From Psychrobacter sp. APC 3281 (lineage in GTDB: Bacteria; Pseudomonadota; Gammaproteobacteria; Pseudomonadales; Moraxellaceae): a DNA stretch of 64,000 nucleotides. Location: the NCBI RefSeq assembly GCF_030407815.1, contig NZ_JASDCS010000001.1, positions 434,001-498,000 on the forward strand. Direction: 5' to 3'. The notes under the pieces are model-generated. The model was not told the DNA's origin, did not search any database, and saw nothing but the letters and a program-made list of their open reading frames with translations. This document shows, one piece after another, positions 1 through 11,559 of this stretch (its first letter is position 1; each line of letters starts with the position of its first letter). The position numbers were made by a program, and so were the translations under genes.

Positions 1-204
1 GTCAGAGGTTTCATTATCTTTGAAGAGTACGGCGACCACTTTCCAGAGTTCTTAGAAACTATGAGCAAATGGGTAGAGTCAGGCGAAGTAAAAACCAAAG
101 AGCACATTACTGACGGTCTAGATAATGCCCCAGATGCATTTGTCAGTATGTTAAACGGTGATAACTTTGGTAAAACCGTAATCAAAGTATCTGACGTTAA
201 ATAG
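1..204 (+). CDS. NADP-dependent oxidoreductase, MDR family, C-terminal fragment
   Basis: The reading frame is open from base 1 to a TAG at 202-204 and codes for the last 67 residues of a protein. The tail, with GDHFPEFLETMSKWVESGEV near its start and ending FGKTVIKVSD, matches the C-terminus of zinc-independent medium-chain dehydrogenase/reductases (CurA/YfmJ/leukotriene B4 dehydrogenase-like). These reduce activated alkenes or quinone-like substrates with NADPH in the cytoplasm. The cofactor-binding part lies outside the window, so the substrate cannot be judged. It reads towards the DJ-1/GST pair 240 bp downstream, which may also act on reactive electrophiles; that link is inference. Confidence 0.75.
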   Translation, partial: VRGFIIFEEYGDHFPEFLETMSKWVESGEVKTKEHITDGLDNAPDAFVSMLNGDNFGKTVIKVSDVK

Positions 205-443
205 TTATTGGTTAAACATTGACTAGTTAAGCAGCTGCTGACAGTTAGCAATCGTTATGAATAACTACTTAACAACATAAATTTCTAATATTACTACTGA
301 AAGTTGCTCACAAAGCAGGAATAATGCTAACAGTCATTATTTGCATCTAGGCTAATTAAGTAAAAACGGCTAATGATGCAACGTAAAACTTATGACTGTT
401 GGCTATATAGTTACTAACACATAAATAATAAACAAGGATAATT

Positions 444-1121
444 ATGAACATTTTAATGGTACTAACTTCTCATGACCGTTTAGGCGATACTGGCAAGAAA
501 ACTGGCTTTTGGCTAGAAGAATTTGCAGCTCCTTACTATGCGTTTCTCGATGCGGGTGCCAATGTTACTCTAGCGTCTCCTGCAGGTGGTCAGCCACCAC
601 TAGATCCTAGTAGCGATACTGAAGATACACAAACCAAAGATACCAAGCGTTTTAAAGACGACAAAGAGGCGCAAGAGCACTTGGCCAATACCAAGAAACT
701 TGCTGACATGAAAGTAGAAGATTTTGATTCAGTCTTTTATCCAGGTGGTCACGGTCCATTGTGGGACTTGGCAGTAGATAAGAACTCTATCGAATTGATC
801 GAGAATTTCGTCAAGCAAGACAAGCCTGTTGCCTTTGTTTGTCATGCACCTGGCGCGCTTAAAAGCGTCAAAGTTGATGGCGAGTACTTAGTAAAAGGTA
901 AAACCGTTACTGGCTTTACCAACTCAGAAGAAGAAGCGGCTGGCCTAACAGACGTGGTGCCTTTCTTAGTAGAAGATGTCTTGAAAGCCAACGGTGGTAA
1001 CTATGAAAAAGCCGCTGATTGGGAAGAGTTTGTGGTCGAAGATGGTTTATTGATCACAGGTCAAAACCCAGCCTCATCAGAAGAAGCGGCTAAGCGTTTG
1101 ATCAACAAGCTCAAAGGTTAA
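444..1121 (+). CDS. Type 1 glutamine amidotransferase-like (DJ-1/PfpI) protein
   Basis: A 225-residue protein of the DJ-1/PfpI/Hsp31 superfamily. The nucleophile elbow FVCHAPGAL carries the conserved Cys, and an upstream YPGGHGPLWD stretch supplies the Glu/His-side pocket typical of the Hsp31-like branch. Members act as glutathione-independent glyoxalases (methylglyoxal to lactate), deglycases or chaperones in the cytoplasm; which of these applies cannot be read from sequence. The ATG is preceded by AAGGA (434-438) at good spacing. Only four bases separate its stop from the start of the glutathione S-transferase, so the two are almost certainly one transcript, consistent with a role in electrophile stress. 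Confidence 0.85.
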   Translation: MNILMVLTSHDRLGDTGKKTGFWLEEFAAPYYAFLDAGANVTLASPAGGQPPLDPSSDTEDTQTKDTKRFKDDKEAQEHLANTKKLADMKVEDFDSVFYPGGHGPLWDLAVDKNSIELIENFVKQDKPVAFVCHAPGALKSVKVDGEYLVKGKTVTGFTNSEEEAAGLTDVVPFLVEDVLKANGGNYEKAADWEEFVVEDGLLITGQNPASSEEAAKRLINKLKG

Positions 1122-1125
1122 TATC

Positions 1126-1755
1126 ATGATTCGCTTACATCACCTTAATCAGTCACGTTCGTTGCGTACGCTTTGGCTCTTAGAAGAGCTAGGCGTGCCT
1201 TATGAAGTGGTCAGTCATCAGCGCGATGCCAAAACTCATTTGGCACCAGATTCTCTGAAGGCAGTTCACCCACTCGGTAAATCTCCGGTTATCGAGATGG
1301 ACGGCCAAATTTATGCTGAATCAGGGGCCATTACGGAGTTATTGATTGAACGATTTGCGCCAGAGCGTCTGCGTCCTGCTACAGATAGTTCAGATTATGG
1401 ATATTATCTGCAGTGGATTGACTTTGCAGAAAGCTCGCTGATGTTGCCATTAATGCTTGAGCTATTTACCAAAAAAGCAGGCATTGATGAAAATGAGTTT
1501 TTGAGTGGCTATATCGATACAGAAAAAACCAGACTGTTTAAATATCTGGATACCTCAGTTGAAGGTAAGTCGTTTATTGTGGGTGATAAGCTAAGCGGTG
1601 CCGACTTTATGCTGTCATTCGATTTGATTATTCTTGCTAAGCGTCAGAAACTTGACGCCTATCCGCATATCAAACAGTATGCTGAAAAACTGGCTGGTCT
1701 TGATAGCTATCAGCGTGCAATGCAGCTAGAAGCAAAATATGATGAATCGATTTAG
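1126..1755 (+). CDS. Glutathione S-transferase family protein
   Basis: 209 residues with an N-terminal thioredoxin-fold GST domain beginning MIRLHHLNQSRSLRTLWLLE, where the SRS segment is the usual site for the glutathione-activating Ser. The cis-Pro/Ser-binding region GKSPVIEMDGQIYAESGAI follows, and then an all-helical C-terminal domain containing FIVGDKLSGADFML, the N-capping box and hydrophobic staple of GSTs. It would conjugate glutathione to electrophiles in the cytoplasm. The length is normal for the family. It is coupled to the DJ-1-like gene four bases upstream and followed by a strong terminator about 90 bp downstream, so the pair forms a two-gene operon. Confidence 0.9.
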   Translation: MIRLHHLNQSRSLRTLWLLEELGVPYEVVSHQRDAKTHLAPDSLKAVHPLGKSPVIEMDGQIYAESGAITELLIERFAPERLRPATDSSDYGYYLQWIDFAESSLMLPLMLELFTKKAGIDENEFLSGYIDTEKTRLFKYLDTSVEGKSFIVGDKLSGADFMLSFDLIILAKRQKLDAYPHIKQYAEKLAGLDSYQRAMQLEAKYDESI

Positions 1756-2177
1756 TACTTAGTATTATTAATACTTAGTATTCATTGATACCTCGGTATT
1801 AGCCACAATACTATTTACTGACTGAACAATTTTTCGATACAAAAAAAACAGCTCTGTATAGAGCTGTTTTTTATGCGTGCTTTATTTTATGATTGCATGA
1901 GTAACCATCGAATTATAGTCATCAATGTCATATGAGAGCATTAAGCTACAGAGCAACCAAACAAATTGCTCAGCACCATCCATGAATTACGTGTCGATGA
2001 CAAAAGCACGATAAAAGTTATGATAAAATCCTTTCTGAATTTTTTGGGTTATCTTTCAGATACCATCAGTGAGTTGACTGGCTTTTCACGCTATAAATAC
2101 CAATTACAGTGACCTGACTCCCCGTCTGGCATCTGTCCTATATCACTCTATTTCCTTATACAGATTGTGGTACGCCC
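1756..2177. other. Intergenic region, GST to MFS transporter
   Basis: Apart from the terminator at 1843-1872 I see no gene here. A TATAAA at 2092-2097 could be a -10 box for the transporter, but the nearest TTGACT (2074-2079) is only 12 bp away, too close for a standard promoter. I therefore make no promoter call. Confidence 0.5.
1843..1872 (+). terminator. Rho-independent terminator after the DJ-1/GST operon
   Basis: A 13-bp perfect stem (1843-1855 with 1860-1872) around a GTAT loop. Its A-rich left arm and T-rich right arm (AAAAAACAGCTCT / AGAGCTGTTTTTT) would work in either direction. Only the plus-strand operon needs it here. Confidence 0.85.
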
Positions 2178-3866
2178 ATGAGTAACGAATACCAGTTTAA
2201 GCCCCACGAACAGCCAATAATGGTGGGATCTCCAGCCAATCCTGACCATCCAGCACGCCGTAAAGTATTTTATTTGCTTATTGGGATTTTTGTGGGTCTC
2301 ACAGCCAGCTTCCAAAATGGTCTGCTCGTCGCAAATCTTACTCAAATTCAAGGTCAACTGGGCTTAACGCCAGCCGAAGGTGGTTGGATATCTGTTAGCT
2401 ATAATATGACCAACGCCTGTATCACCGTTCTGCTGTACAAAATTCGCCAACAATTTGGTATGTCACTGTTTAGTAAAATCACTCTGTTCTTTTTGTTGGC
2501 TGCCACGAGTTTACAGTGGCTAATCAGTAGTCATCTACTAGATACGCCTAATATTGGAATTGAGCCTTATTATCTAGAGATTGTAGCCAGAGGACTTAGC
2601 GGTATGGTCGCAAGTGGCATGACCATCTTAGGGTTATTCTATTGTTTGCAAGGTATGCCAACCGTCAAGCGTACCAGTGGCTTGATATTGGGTTTTGGCT
2701 TGGTACAGTTTGGTATTCCATTATCACGAATCATCTCGCCCTATCTCGCCATCGACGGTCAGCTTGAAAACTTATTTTTATTTCAATTTGGTTTGGCACT
2801 GATTTGTTTTGGGCTGATTAATATATTGGAGTTACCACCAGGCAATACAGAAAAAGTATTTGAAAAACTCGATTTTTTAAGCTTTGCTTTTTTTGCGAGC
2901 GGTCTAGCTGCACTGGCTGTTATTTTGGTGCAAGGTAGGATTTTATGGTGGACGACGCCTTGGCTCGTCTATCCCCTAATGATTGCTATCGTTGGAATTG
3001 GCGTCGCTCTATGGATTGAAACGCATCGCAAAAACCCGATGCTACAAGTTCGCTGGATGCGTAGCCGCAATATTATTGCTTTTATGATTACCGGCGCGGT
3101 CATGCGAATTTTGCTATCTGAGCAAAATGTTGGTGCTGCAGGGTTACTTGCCAATTTGGGCTATGGTAACGATCAGCTGGTTACTTTTTATGCTGTCATA
3201 ATAGCTGCCAGTGTATTGGCTTTGGTGATTAGTATTTTTAGTACCAATCCGATGGACTTGCGCCGTCCCGTTATTTTTGCAGTGGCATTGATTGCCTTGG
3301 GCTCTTGGATGGACGTTGGGGTCTCTATTAATTCTGCTCCTTATATGTTTTATATTAGCCAGTTTTTGATTGCATTTGCTGCGGTATATTTCATGGGGCC
3401 TTTGGTTTTTGAAGGATTCCTGCGTGCTATTGCTAGTGGTCCTGCTTATATTATTAGTTTTTCGGTTATCTTTGGTATTTCCCAAACGGTTGGCGGATTG
3501 GCAGGTGCAGCGGCTATTCAGGCATTTACGACCATTCGTACGCAAGTACATTATGCGGATATGGTCAGCTCACTGAATTTTGGTGATCCTACGTTTAGCG
3601 CTCAAATTGCTGGTACTCGTAGTGTATTGTCAAACCAAACGACGGACGCAGCACAAGCGAATGTGGCCGCGATGAGCCAAGTGTTGCAAGGGATTCAGCG
3701 CCAAGCAACTGTCTCCGCTTATAGCGATTTGTTCTTTTTGATGGCCAGTTTTGCTACTTTCGTTACAGCCATTTTATTGATCAACTATTTTTATAATCGT
3801 TACCACAAGCGTAATCCACTTGCTAAAGAGCTTGCCGTTATTGCAAAAATGCGTGAGTCAAAATAA
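2178..3866 (+). CDS. MFS transporter, DHA2/EmrB-like
   Basis: 562 residues, strongly hydrophobic, with about 14 predicted membrane helices as in the DHA2 (14-TMS) drug:H+ antiporters. The cytoplasmic N-terminus of about 35 residues is followed by a first helix around VFYLLIGIFVGLTASF. A long soluble loop rich in Gln/Ala/Ser near the C-terminus (QVHYADMVSSLNFGDPTF onward) corresponds to the large periplasmic loop of EmrB-type pumps. The gene lies 85 bp upstream of an EmrA/HlyD-type adaptor on the same strand, and the pair would form the inner-membrane part of a tripartite efflux pump using a separately encoded outer-membrane channel. The substrate is unknown. No adjacent MarR-type regulator is present in the window. 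Confidence 0.85.
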   Translation: MSNEYQFKPHEQPIMVGSPANPDHPARRKVFYLLIGIFVGLTASFQNGLLVANLTQIQGQLGLTPAEGGWISVSYNMTNACITVLLYKIRQQFGMSLFSKITLFFLLAATSLQWLISSHLLDTPNIGIEPYYLEIVARGLSGMVASGMTILGLFYCLQGMPTVKRTSGLILGFGLVQFGIPLSRIISPYLAIDGQLENLFLFQFGLALICFGLINILELPPGNTEKVFEKLDFLSFAFFASGLAALAVILVQGRILWWTTPWLVYPLMIAIVGIGVALWIETHRKNPMLQVRWMRSRNIIAFMITGAVMRILLSEQNVGAAGLLANLGYGNDQLVTFYAVIIAASVLALVISIFSTNPMDLRRPVIFAVALIALGSWMDVGVSINSAPYMFYISQFLIAFAAVYFMGPLVFEGFLRAIASGPAYIISFSVIFGISQTVGGLAGAAAIQAFTTIRTQVHYADMVSSLNFGDPTFSAQIAGTRSVLSNQTTDAAQANVAAMSQVLQGIQRQATVSAYSDLFFLMASFATFVTAILLINYFYNRYHKRNPLAKELAVIAKMRESK

Positions 3867-3951
3867 CTCAGCTTATTATATTGATAATGTCTCACCCCAT
3901 TCATTTATAGCCAGTCTATTTTGATATTTATTAAAAATTTAGGAGCACGTC

Positions 3952-5214
3952 ATGAGCCAAGAAAAACCAAATGAGCTTAATCAAACACCTCAGACGTCCA
4001 CTGGCGCTCCAGCAACAGACACACCTCTAGCGTCCGATATAAGTAAAAAAGAGTCTGCTACAACTTCTTCGCCATCAGTAACTGAGACAGCAGAAGGTGA
4101 TGTAGAAAACAGTTCAGATAGCAATGAACCGCCGATGCCGCCAAAAGAGCCGATACCCGATACTACTGGTTGGTCGCCCAAGAAAAAGTCCTATCTAAAC
4201 TTAGGCTTATTAATTTTATTGATTGTCATTGGCGTAGCATTGATCTTGTATGCATGGAAGCTCCCACCGTTCACCCCAACGGTACAGCAAACCAATAATG
4301 CTTTCGTCAAAGGTCAGACGACTATTATTAGTCCGCAAGTTTCTGGCTATGTCACTAAGGTAGCAGTGCAAGACTTCGCCAACGTAAAAGCGGGCGACTT
4401 ACTCATAAAGATTGACGATCGAACCTTTCAGCAGCAGCTCGAACAAGCACAAGCGAATACCGAAGTAGCTCTTACTAACCGCTCTACTAATGAGCAAGAT
4501 ACGCAAACCAGCCAAGCACAAATTGAAGCACGTAGAGCTGATTTATATAGTGCCAAAATCAATGTGGAGAGTGCACGTGAAGATGTTAACCGTTATCAAG
4601 GTTTAGATGCTATTGGTGCGGTATCTAAAGCAGAAGTTGCTCATATCAAGGCGCAATTGGCTCAAGCGCAGGCAGGTGTACAGCAAGCAGAAGCCAATTT
4701 ACAGGCCGCTCAAGAAAACCGTGAAAAGACTAGCGGTAGTCGCTCATCGCTAGATGCAAATATCAAAAATGCTGAGGCAGGCGTCAAGCAAGCGCAAATC
4801 AATCTAGACAATACTATTATCACTGCGCCTGAATCTGGCCAGCTAAGCCAAGTCAGTGTCAAAGAAGGCCAATACGTCAGCGCTGGTACGCAGCTTATGT
4901 ATATCGTGCCAAAAGGCATTTGGATCATTGCAAACTTTAAAGAAACTCAAATAGCCAATATGGCAATCGGTGAGCCTGCGACCATTCATGTCGATGCGCT
5001 TGGCGGTGCCAAATTTAATGGTCACATCAGTAATATCTCGCCAGCAACGGGCAGTGAGTTTAGTGCAGGTGCAGCCAACCCTGCGACTGGTAACTACATA
5101 AAAATCGCTCAACGTATCCCTGTACGCATCGACTTAGACCAAGATCAGCCTGAACTGGCACGCTTACGTCCTGGTATGTCAGTCTCAGTGGATGTCGATA
5201 CCAATATTAAATGA
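3952..5214 (+). CDS. HlyD/EmrA-family membrane fusion protein
   Basis: 420 residues. A long Pro/Ser/Thr-rich cytoplasmic segment (about residues 1-80) precedes one membrane anchor (YLNLGLLILLIVIGVALILY). The rest is periplasmic: a split lipoyl domain (VKGQTTIISPQVSGYVTKV and later APESGQLSQVSVKEGQYV), a long alpha-hairpin rich in Gln/Ala, and a beta-barrel/MP-proximal region ending LRPGMSVSVDVDTNIK. This is the adaptor that links an MFS pump to an outer-membrane channel. The N-terminal extension is longer than in E. coli EmrA. An AGGAG Shine-Dalgarno motif (3941-3945) precedes the ATG. Confidence 0.9.
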   Translation: MSQEKPNELNQTPQTSTGAPATDTPLASDISKKESATTSSPSVTETAEGDVENSSDSNEPPMPPKEPIPDTTGWSPKKKSYLNLGLLILLIVIGVALILYAWKLPPFTPTVQQTNNAFVKGQTTIISPQVSGYVTKVAVQDFANVKAGDLLIKIDDRTFQQQLEQAQANTEVALTNRSTNEQDTQTSQAQIEARRADLYSAKINVESAREDVNRYQGLDAIGAVSKAEVAHIKAQLAQAQAGVQQAEANLQAAQENREKTSGSRSSLDANIKNAEAGVKQAQINLDNTIITAPESGQLSQVSVKEGQYVSAGTQLMYIVPKGIWIIANFKETQIANMAIGEPATIHVDALGGAKFNGHISNISPATGSEFSAGAANPATGNYIKIAQRIPVRIDLDQDQPELARLRPGMSVSVDVDTNIK

Positions 5215-5271
5215 AAGGTTAAATAAAAATTTAATTAAAAAATAATGCCAAATAAGGTAAATAGTTAACGT

Positions 5272-5321
5272 AAAAAAGCCACCCTAGATACCAAAGAAAT
5301 TGGATTTAGAGTGGCTTTTTT
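5272..5321 (+). terminator. Bidirectional terminator between the efflux operon and pdxH
   Basis: An 11-bp perfect stem AAAAAAGCCAC (5272-5282) with GTGGCTTTTTT (5311-5321) around a long, partly paired loop. The convergent genes on either side both need a terminator, and the A and T tails allow use in both directions. Confidence 0.8.
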
Positions 5322-5356
5322 AGTTTTATATAATCTATAGCTTCAAACTATAACAA

Positions 5357-6025
5357 CTATGGTAATAAGCGTTTGGTTGTCCAGCTTGTACTGCCTTCAC
5401 TGTCGTCACCGCTACTCTGCGTATACACAATGCGGTCATGCATTCGATTGGCGCGACCTTGCCAAAACTCAACATTTTCAATCGTAATCTCATACCCGCC
5501 CCAAAATTCTGGCGTTGGTACGGTAGTATTATCAGGATGTGCTGCTTGCAGCTGTTCAAACGTTTGCTCCATGACTTCACGATTGGCCACTTCACCACTT
5601 TGCGGTTGACTGACCCAAGCACCTACTTGGCTATCGTGAGGACGCTTTTGGAAGTAAGCAGCCGATTTATCAGCAGCAATTTTAGCGATACTACCGCTGA
5701 TACGGACTTGACGCTCCAGCTCATGCCAGAAGAATAATGCTTCGGCATTAGGGTTTTCTGCAATATCTTGCCCCTTCGCGCTTTCATAATTGGTATAGAA
5801 AACAATACCTGTCTCAGTAATTTCGCGTAGTAACACAATACGGACGCTAGGCTTATTGTCTGCGCCACATGTTGCCAAACTCATTGCATAAGGCTCTTGC
5901 ACCTTTTGTGCTAACGCTTCATTCATCCAAGCTTTAAAGAGCTCAAATGGTGACGTTGGTACTGACTGTTGGTCAAGCTCGCCTTTCTCGTATGAGAGGC
6001 GTTGGTCGGTAAAGTCCATGCCCAT
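5357..6025 (-). CDS. pdxH: Pyridoxamine 5'-phosphate oxidase
   Basis: 222 residues, normal length for PdxH. It oxidises pyridoxine or pyridoxamine 5'-phosphate to pyridoxal 5'-phosphate with FMN and O2 in the cytoplasm. FMN and substrate motifs are visible in order: RIVLLREI, FYTNYESAKGQDI, ALFFWHELERQVRISG, and a C-terminal substrate-binding stretch EFWQGRANRMHDRIVY that is the family signature. It lies 65 bp downstream of glmM on the same strand and is probably co-transcribed with it. A 13-bp direct repeat (TTGTCTTAAATAC at 6057-6069 and 6076-6088) sits in the gap. Confidence 0.96.
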   Translation of the reverse strand: MGMDFTDQRLSYEKGELDQQSVPTSPFELFKAWMNEALAQKVQEPYAMSLATCGADNKPSVRIVLLREITETGIVFYTNYESAKGQDIAENPNAEALFFWHELERQVRISGSIAKIAADKSAAYFQKRPHDSQVGAWVSQPQSGEVANREVMEQTFEQLQAAHPDNTTVPTPEFWGGYEITIENVEFWQGRANRMHDRIVYTQSSGDDSEGSTSWTTKRLLP

Positions 6026-6090
6026 AGCAGTTCCTTATTTGAAAACTATAATGTTGTTGTCTTAAATACCAGTTATTGTCTTAAATACTA

Positions 6091-7458
6091 TTAGCCTAGT
6101 ACTGATTTTATAAGATCAGCTAAGTCATTCGCCATTACATCGCATTCAATTTCATCATCTGACTCTACCATCACGCGAATCATAGGCTCTGTACCTGACT
6201 GACGTATCAATAGACGACCTCGACCCTCTAGCGTTGCCTGTGCTTTATCAAAAGCAGCAACCAACTCTTCATGTTTGAATGGGTCTTGCATTTGAGATAA
6301 GCGTACATTGACTAACTTTTGCGGCAACACTTCAAAACCTTCAACAAGTTCACTTAGCGCACGCTCTCTGGCTTGCATGACTGCCAGTACTTGCAAACCA
6401 GCAATGATAGCGTCTCCTGTGCGACTTTTGTCCAAGCATAAGATATGACCAGATGGCTCACCGCCCAATATCCAACTATTAGCTTCTAAGTCCTGCATCA
6501 CATAGCGATCACCCACTTTTGCGCGAGTAAATTGAATATTTGCATGTTTTAATGCCAGCTCTAGCCCCATGTTACTCATGAGCGTGCCCACTACGCCTTC
6601 AGCTTTGGTTTTACCTTGGGTAGCAAGCACATATAAGATACCGTCGCCGTCGACTAGCTTACCCGTCTCATCAACCATTACGATACGGTCACCATCACCA
6701 TCAAGCGCAATACCGACATCTGCGTCATGCTCAAGCACAGCCTTTTGTAAGCTTTCAGGATGAGTAGAGCCACATTCAGCATTGATATTGATGCCATCTG
6801 GCGTATTATTAATGGCAATCACGTTGGCCCCCAATTCGCGCATTACTCTAGGTGCTACGCTATAGCCCGCACCATTGGCACAATCCACTACTACCGTCAG
6901 ATGACTAAGGTCGTATTGATAAGGAAAGCTGCCTTTGCAAAATTCAATATATCGACCTTTTGCATCATTAATACGATTGTTCTTACCTAAATTTGCAGGA
7001 TCAAGAATAGGCATCATAGCAACGTCACTATTAACGTCATTCATAATTGCCGTCAATTTATCATTAATTGCAGTTTGCATCTCATCAGTAAGTTTTTTGC
7101 CGTCGCCTGAGAAAAACTTGATGCCATTATCATAATAAGGGTTGTGCGAGGCTGAAATAACCACGCCAGCATCTGCATTAAAACTACGGGTCAAATGCGC
7201 AATCGCTGGAGTCGGCAATGGACCAAGCATATAAACATCAACACCAGCCGCATTAAAACCTGATTGTAGTGCTCCTTCTATCACATATCCTGAAAGACGC
7301 GTATCTTTACCAATCACCACACTTGGCTTACGCGCAGGATTTTCATTTTTTTCTATGAGAACAAGCCCAGTGACGTAGCCCAATTTTAAAATAAAATCAG
7401 GTGTAATAGGCAATTCACCAAACTTTCCACGAATACCATCGGTGCCAAAATAGCTCAT
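6091..7458 (-). CDS. glmM: Phosphoglucosamine mutase
   Basis: 455 residues. It converts glucosamine-6-phosphate to glucosamine-1-phosphate for UDP-GlcNAc, feeding peptidoglycan and lipid A synthesis. It opens with [14 protein letters not shown], and the active-site phosphoserine lies in [17 protein letters not shown] (Ser near residue 105). The Mg-binding loop DGDGDRI and the C-terminal phosphate-binding loop [13 protein letters not shown] are both intact. Length and domain order match the alpha-D-phosphohexomutase family. It is transcribed leftwards into pdxH and separated from guaB by a terminator. Confidence 0.97.
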   Translation of the reverse strand: MSYFGTDGIRGKFGELPITPDFILKLGYVTGLVLIEKNENPARKPSVVIGKDTRLSGYVIEGALQSGFNAAGVDVYMLGPLPTPAIAHLTRSFNADAGVVISASHNPYYDNGIKFFSGDGKKLTDEMQTAINDKLTAIMNDVNSDVAMMPILDPANLGKNNRINDAKGRYIEFCKGSFPYQYDLSHLTVVVDCANGAGYSVAPRVMRELGANVIAINNTPDGININAECGSTHPESLQKAVLEHDADVGIALDGDGDRIVMVDETGKLVDGDGILYVLATQGKTKAEGVVGTLMSNMGLELALKHANIQFTRAKVGDRYVMQDLEANSWILGGEPSGHILCLDKSRTGDAIIAGLQVLAVMQARERALSELVEGFEVLPQKLVNVRLSQMQDPFKHEELVAAFDKAQATLEGRGRLLIRQSGTEPMIRVMVESDDEIECDVMANDLADLIKSVLG

Positions 7459-7549
7459 TATGTGTTCCTCAAGTCAAAAAAATAAAAGGCCAAACGTATA
7501 TGCAGGCAATACTATTGTTGTAATAATCTGTTTCTGTATTTTACAAAAA

Positions 7550-7585
7550 AAACAGCCAACAATAACATAGCATTGTTGGCTGTTT
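7550..7585 (-). terminator. Rho-independent terminator of guaB
   Basis: A perfect 14-bp stem (7550-7563 with 7572-7585) around an 8-base loop. Read on the minus strand it ends ATTGTTGGCTGTTT followed by further T residues, so it terminates guaB transcription before glmM. Confidence 0.85.
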
Positions 7586-7670
7586 GTATCTTAAGCTCGC
7601 TGCAGCCTTACGTCTCAGCTAACATTAATACGATTTAAAACTATAAAAGAGAAGTATTTCACGGAACGAT

Positions 7671-9161
<1,491 letters not shown>

Positions 9162-9420
9162 TTATTTTGATGGGTAGGAGCTCAGGGTTAAGCGTATCAA
9201 TCATTGCAGCTGCAAGCACAGTGCCGACTCATCGCTAACCACTCAGTTATCCTATAAAAATAACGCCACATTATAACAAATAAGCGCCTCGCTGACACAC
9301 TATATTTGTCAGATTATTTTACACAAGTGCGTCTTTATCGATGGTAGTTGTGCTTCAAACCATTAATAACTGGCTTTTAAAGCTAATTAAATTCGCAAGG
9401 CTCATCGCTATTCCCAATTT

Positions 9421-11406
9421 CTAGTCGCCTTTTGTTAACGTAAAGCGCTCTGTAGGTAGATATTGGTTCTGTTGTGCATGCAGGTAACCAAGCATTTGCT
9501 CCCGTATCTCACAGGCTAGCGTCCATGCCTCTATAGGCCCTACCGATGAAACAGCGCCGCGCAGTTGAATGGTATTTTCGGTCACATCAACCACATACAT
9601 CTCAGGTTCTGTTTTATTATCCCAAAGCTTATTGTCCTTGACCATCGATATAAACGTCTCTCGGATAGCGTCAATATCTGCACCATAGTCGATATACAAA
9701 AACACAGGACAGGTCTGATGAACCTCCGTATGCGACCAGTTTTCCACTCGTTCAGTGATTAGCTCACGCATTGGCACGATCAAGCGACGCTCATCCCATG
9801 TTTTTAACACGGCATACGTGTAACGCAGGTCTTCAACAGTACTAAAATTGCCATCCATTATCACACTATCGCCGATTCGCACTGGCTGCGTCACTGCTAC
9901 CTGTACACCAGCGATGATATTCCCTAATATTGGCTGTGCCGCAATACCGATAACCACACCTGCAATACCCGCTGAAGTCAATAAAGTTTTGCCAAGGCCT
10001 TCCATATTTGCAAATTCACTAAGACCTATCCAGAAGCTTCCCAAAATCATCGCGAAAATAAACACACGGCGAAATATTGATACATAAGTACGGCGGCGAC
10101 GTTCTTTATCGAAATGCTCTGCAGCCAAATTTTCAATCTGCATGTCTTGATAGCGATTGGCAAAAAAGTTAATGATACGAATACCCAACCACATGGTACT
10201 AAATACCAGACCAATCCAAATCAATGGACGAGTGGATGAGGCGACTGCATCTAAATAAGGAAAACCACCAGAAACCAAGGTAAAAACCAGTGAAAAACTG
10301 ATGGTAAAGGTTAATGGTACTGTTAGCTTGCTAACCAAATCTGCGACGCCGTTGGTACTGCCAACATACATGCTGTATTTTTCTTCATCGATATAATGAT
10401 TGATGATTTTTGCAGTACCTTTACTCAGTAGCCAACCCATACCCATGGTTAATAAAAAGAACAATATGAGCGCTGAGAATTCCCATAACGCAATTCCAAA
10501 AAACTTTAGCTTTAACCAAGTAGGCAAATAACGTTCGAACTCGGCTGGATGATACTGCTCATAGAGATTATCAATATTGCCTACTGTCTGCGCCGAAAAC
10601 ACCCAAACAGGGGCTTTATCCCCTACTCGTACTCGCTGCAAATAGATAGGAACGCGGCGCTCGCGATAATCAATATAGCCAAGCTGAATAGAACGTCTGG
10701 CAATACCCATGACACTGCTATTATTACCAAGTGGTGGTTCAATTAAGCCATCGGGACGATCTGGCATATCGTCGAATACATAGAGCTCTTTTTCAGACAA
10801 TAAGAAATCCAGTCGCTTTGTGAGATCAAGCGCACGGCTACGTTGGCTTTTCTCATCAATCAAATTCATGTTTAGTGCGTAAGCGGCCAAATCATACTGC
10901 TGCTTCATTAACGCTGATTGAAAAAACTCTAAGGCTGCAAGCGGTGTTTCTAAATTAGCTGGCTCAGATAACGGTGGCAACCCTGCATTTAGTTTATCGA
11001 GAATATAGTAGCTCTCACTATATTCTCCGGTCAGTGCCGTATCCCCTTGTAGCCTGCCTGCCTGCTCTACTGCGTTACGTTCAGTAGGATCAAAGATTTC
11101 TTCAGTAATACCAGAAATACTAACACTTTCATCTTTAAGCGCATTGACTTGCTGAGCGGCATATTCAGAAAAACTATCAGGCTTACTAGGCGTTTGTTTT
11201 TCCGGCTCGCTCGCACTCTGTGCATTTTCACTATTTGCTGCATAAACGGGTGAATAGATGACATTTATAGCGACAATCAAAAAGCCCAACAGTACTTGCA
11301 GCACATGGCTTTTAAAACGACTTTTCTCTACATCTACTTGATGATTATCATCTGAGCGCAAAACGGCACAATGATGGTCCATAGGATTGTCTTTAAGTGT
11401 ATTCAT
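9421..11406 (-). CDS. MscS-family mechanosensitive ion channel protein
   Basis: 661 residues. An N-terminal hydrophobic segment (VLQVLLGFLIVAINVIYSPVYA) acts as a signal peptide or anchor and is followed by about 250 residues of periplasmic domain. Several membrane helices come next, with the MscS pore and beta-domain at about residues 470-560: GIAGVVIGIAAQPILGNIIAG, then PVRIGDSVIMDGNFSTVEDL and a WDERRLIVPM segment typical of this family. It is far larger than E. coli MscS (286 residues), resembling MscK/YnaI-type multi-domain members that open on hypo-osmotic shock. The exact start is uncertain because ATG codons at residues 1 and 9 are both possible. Confidence 0.88.
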   Translation of the reverse strand: MNTLKDNPMDHHCAVLRSDDNHQVDVEKSRFKSHVLQVLLGFLIVAINVIYSPVYAANSENAQSASEPEKQTPSKPDSFSEYAAQQVNALKDESVSISGITEEIFDPTERNAVEQAGRLQGDTALTGEYSESYYILDKLNAGLPPLSEPANLETPLAALEFFQSALMKQQYDLAAYALNMNLIDEKSQRSRALDLTKRLDFLLSEKELYVFDDMPDRPDGLIEPPLGNNSSVMGIARRSIQLGYIDYRERRVPIYLQRVRVGDKAPVWVFSAQTVGNIDNLYEQYHPAEFERYLPTWLKLKFFGIALWEFSALILFFLLTMGMGWLLSKGTAKIINHYIDEEKYSMYVGSTNGVADLVSKLTVPLTFTISFSLVFTLVSGGFPYLDAVASSTRPLIWIGLVFSTMWLGIRIINFFANRYQDMQIENLAAEHFDKERRRRTYVSIFRRVFIFAMILGSFWIGLSEFANMEGLGKTLLTSAGIAGVVIGIAAQPILGNIIAGVQVAVTQPVRIGDSVIMDGNFSTVEDLRYTYAVLKTWDERRLIVPMRELITERVENWSHTEVHQTCPVFLYIDYGADIDAIRETFISMVKDNKLWDNKTEPEMYVVDVTENTIQLRGAVSSVGPIEAWTLACEIREQMLGYLHAQQNQYLPTERFTLTKGD

Positions 11407-11487
11407 GTTTTCAAAGCCATCAGTCTACAAAAAGAAAGTATAAAAAATATATCGCTGCTGCTTTAACCTAATTCAGTAAGCAAAAAA

Positions 11488-11508
11488 AAGCCAGCCTAAA
11501 GCTGACTT
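11488..11508 (-). terminator. Terminator after cysS
   Basis: On the minus strand AAGTCAGC pairs with GCTGGCTT (one G-T wobble) around a five-base loop and runs into eight T residues, the normal form of an intrinsic terminator for the leftward cysS transcript. Confidence 0.75.
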
Positions 11509-11559
11509 AATTTATTACGAGATTTGTAGCTATTTACCCTATAAACGGCAAGAGTTGTT

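Noticed and set aside
3144-3551. 135-codon minus-strand open frame inside the MFS gene
   Set aside because: Low-complexity antisense shadow of a well-supported transporter.
6057-6088. 13-bp direct repeat TTGTCTTAAATAC between pdxH and glmM
   Set aside because: Two copies only, in a short gap within an operon; probably a local slippage duplication with no evident role.
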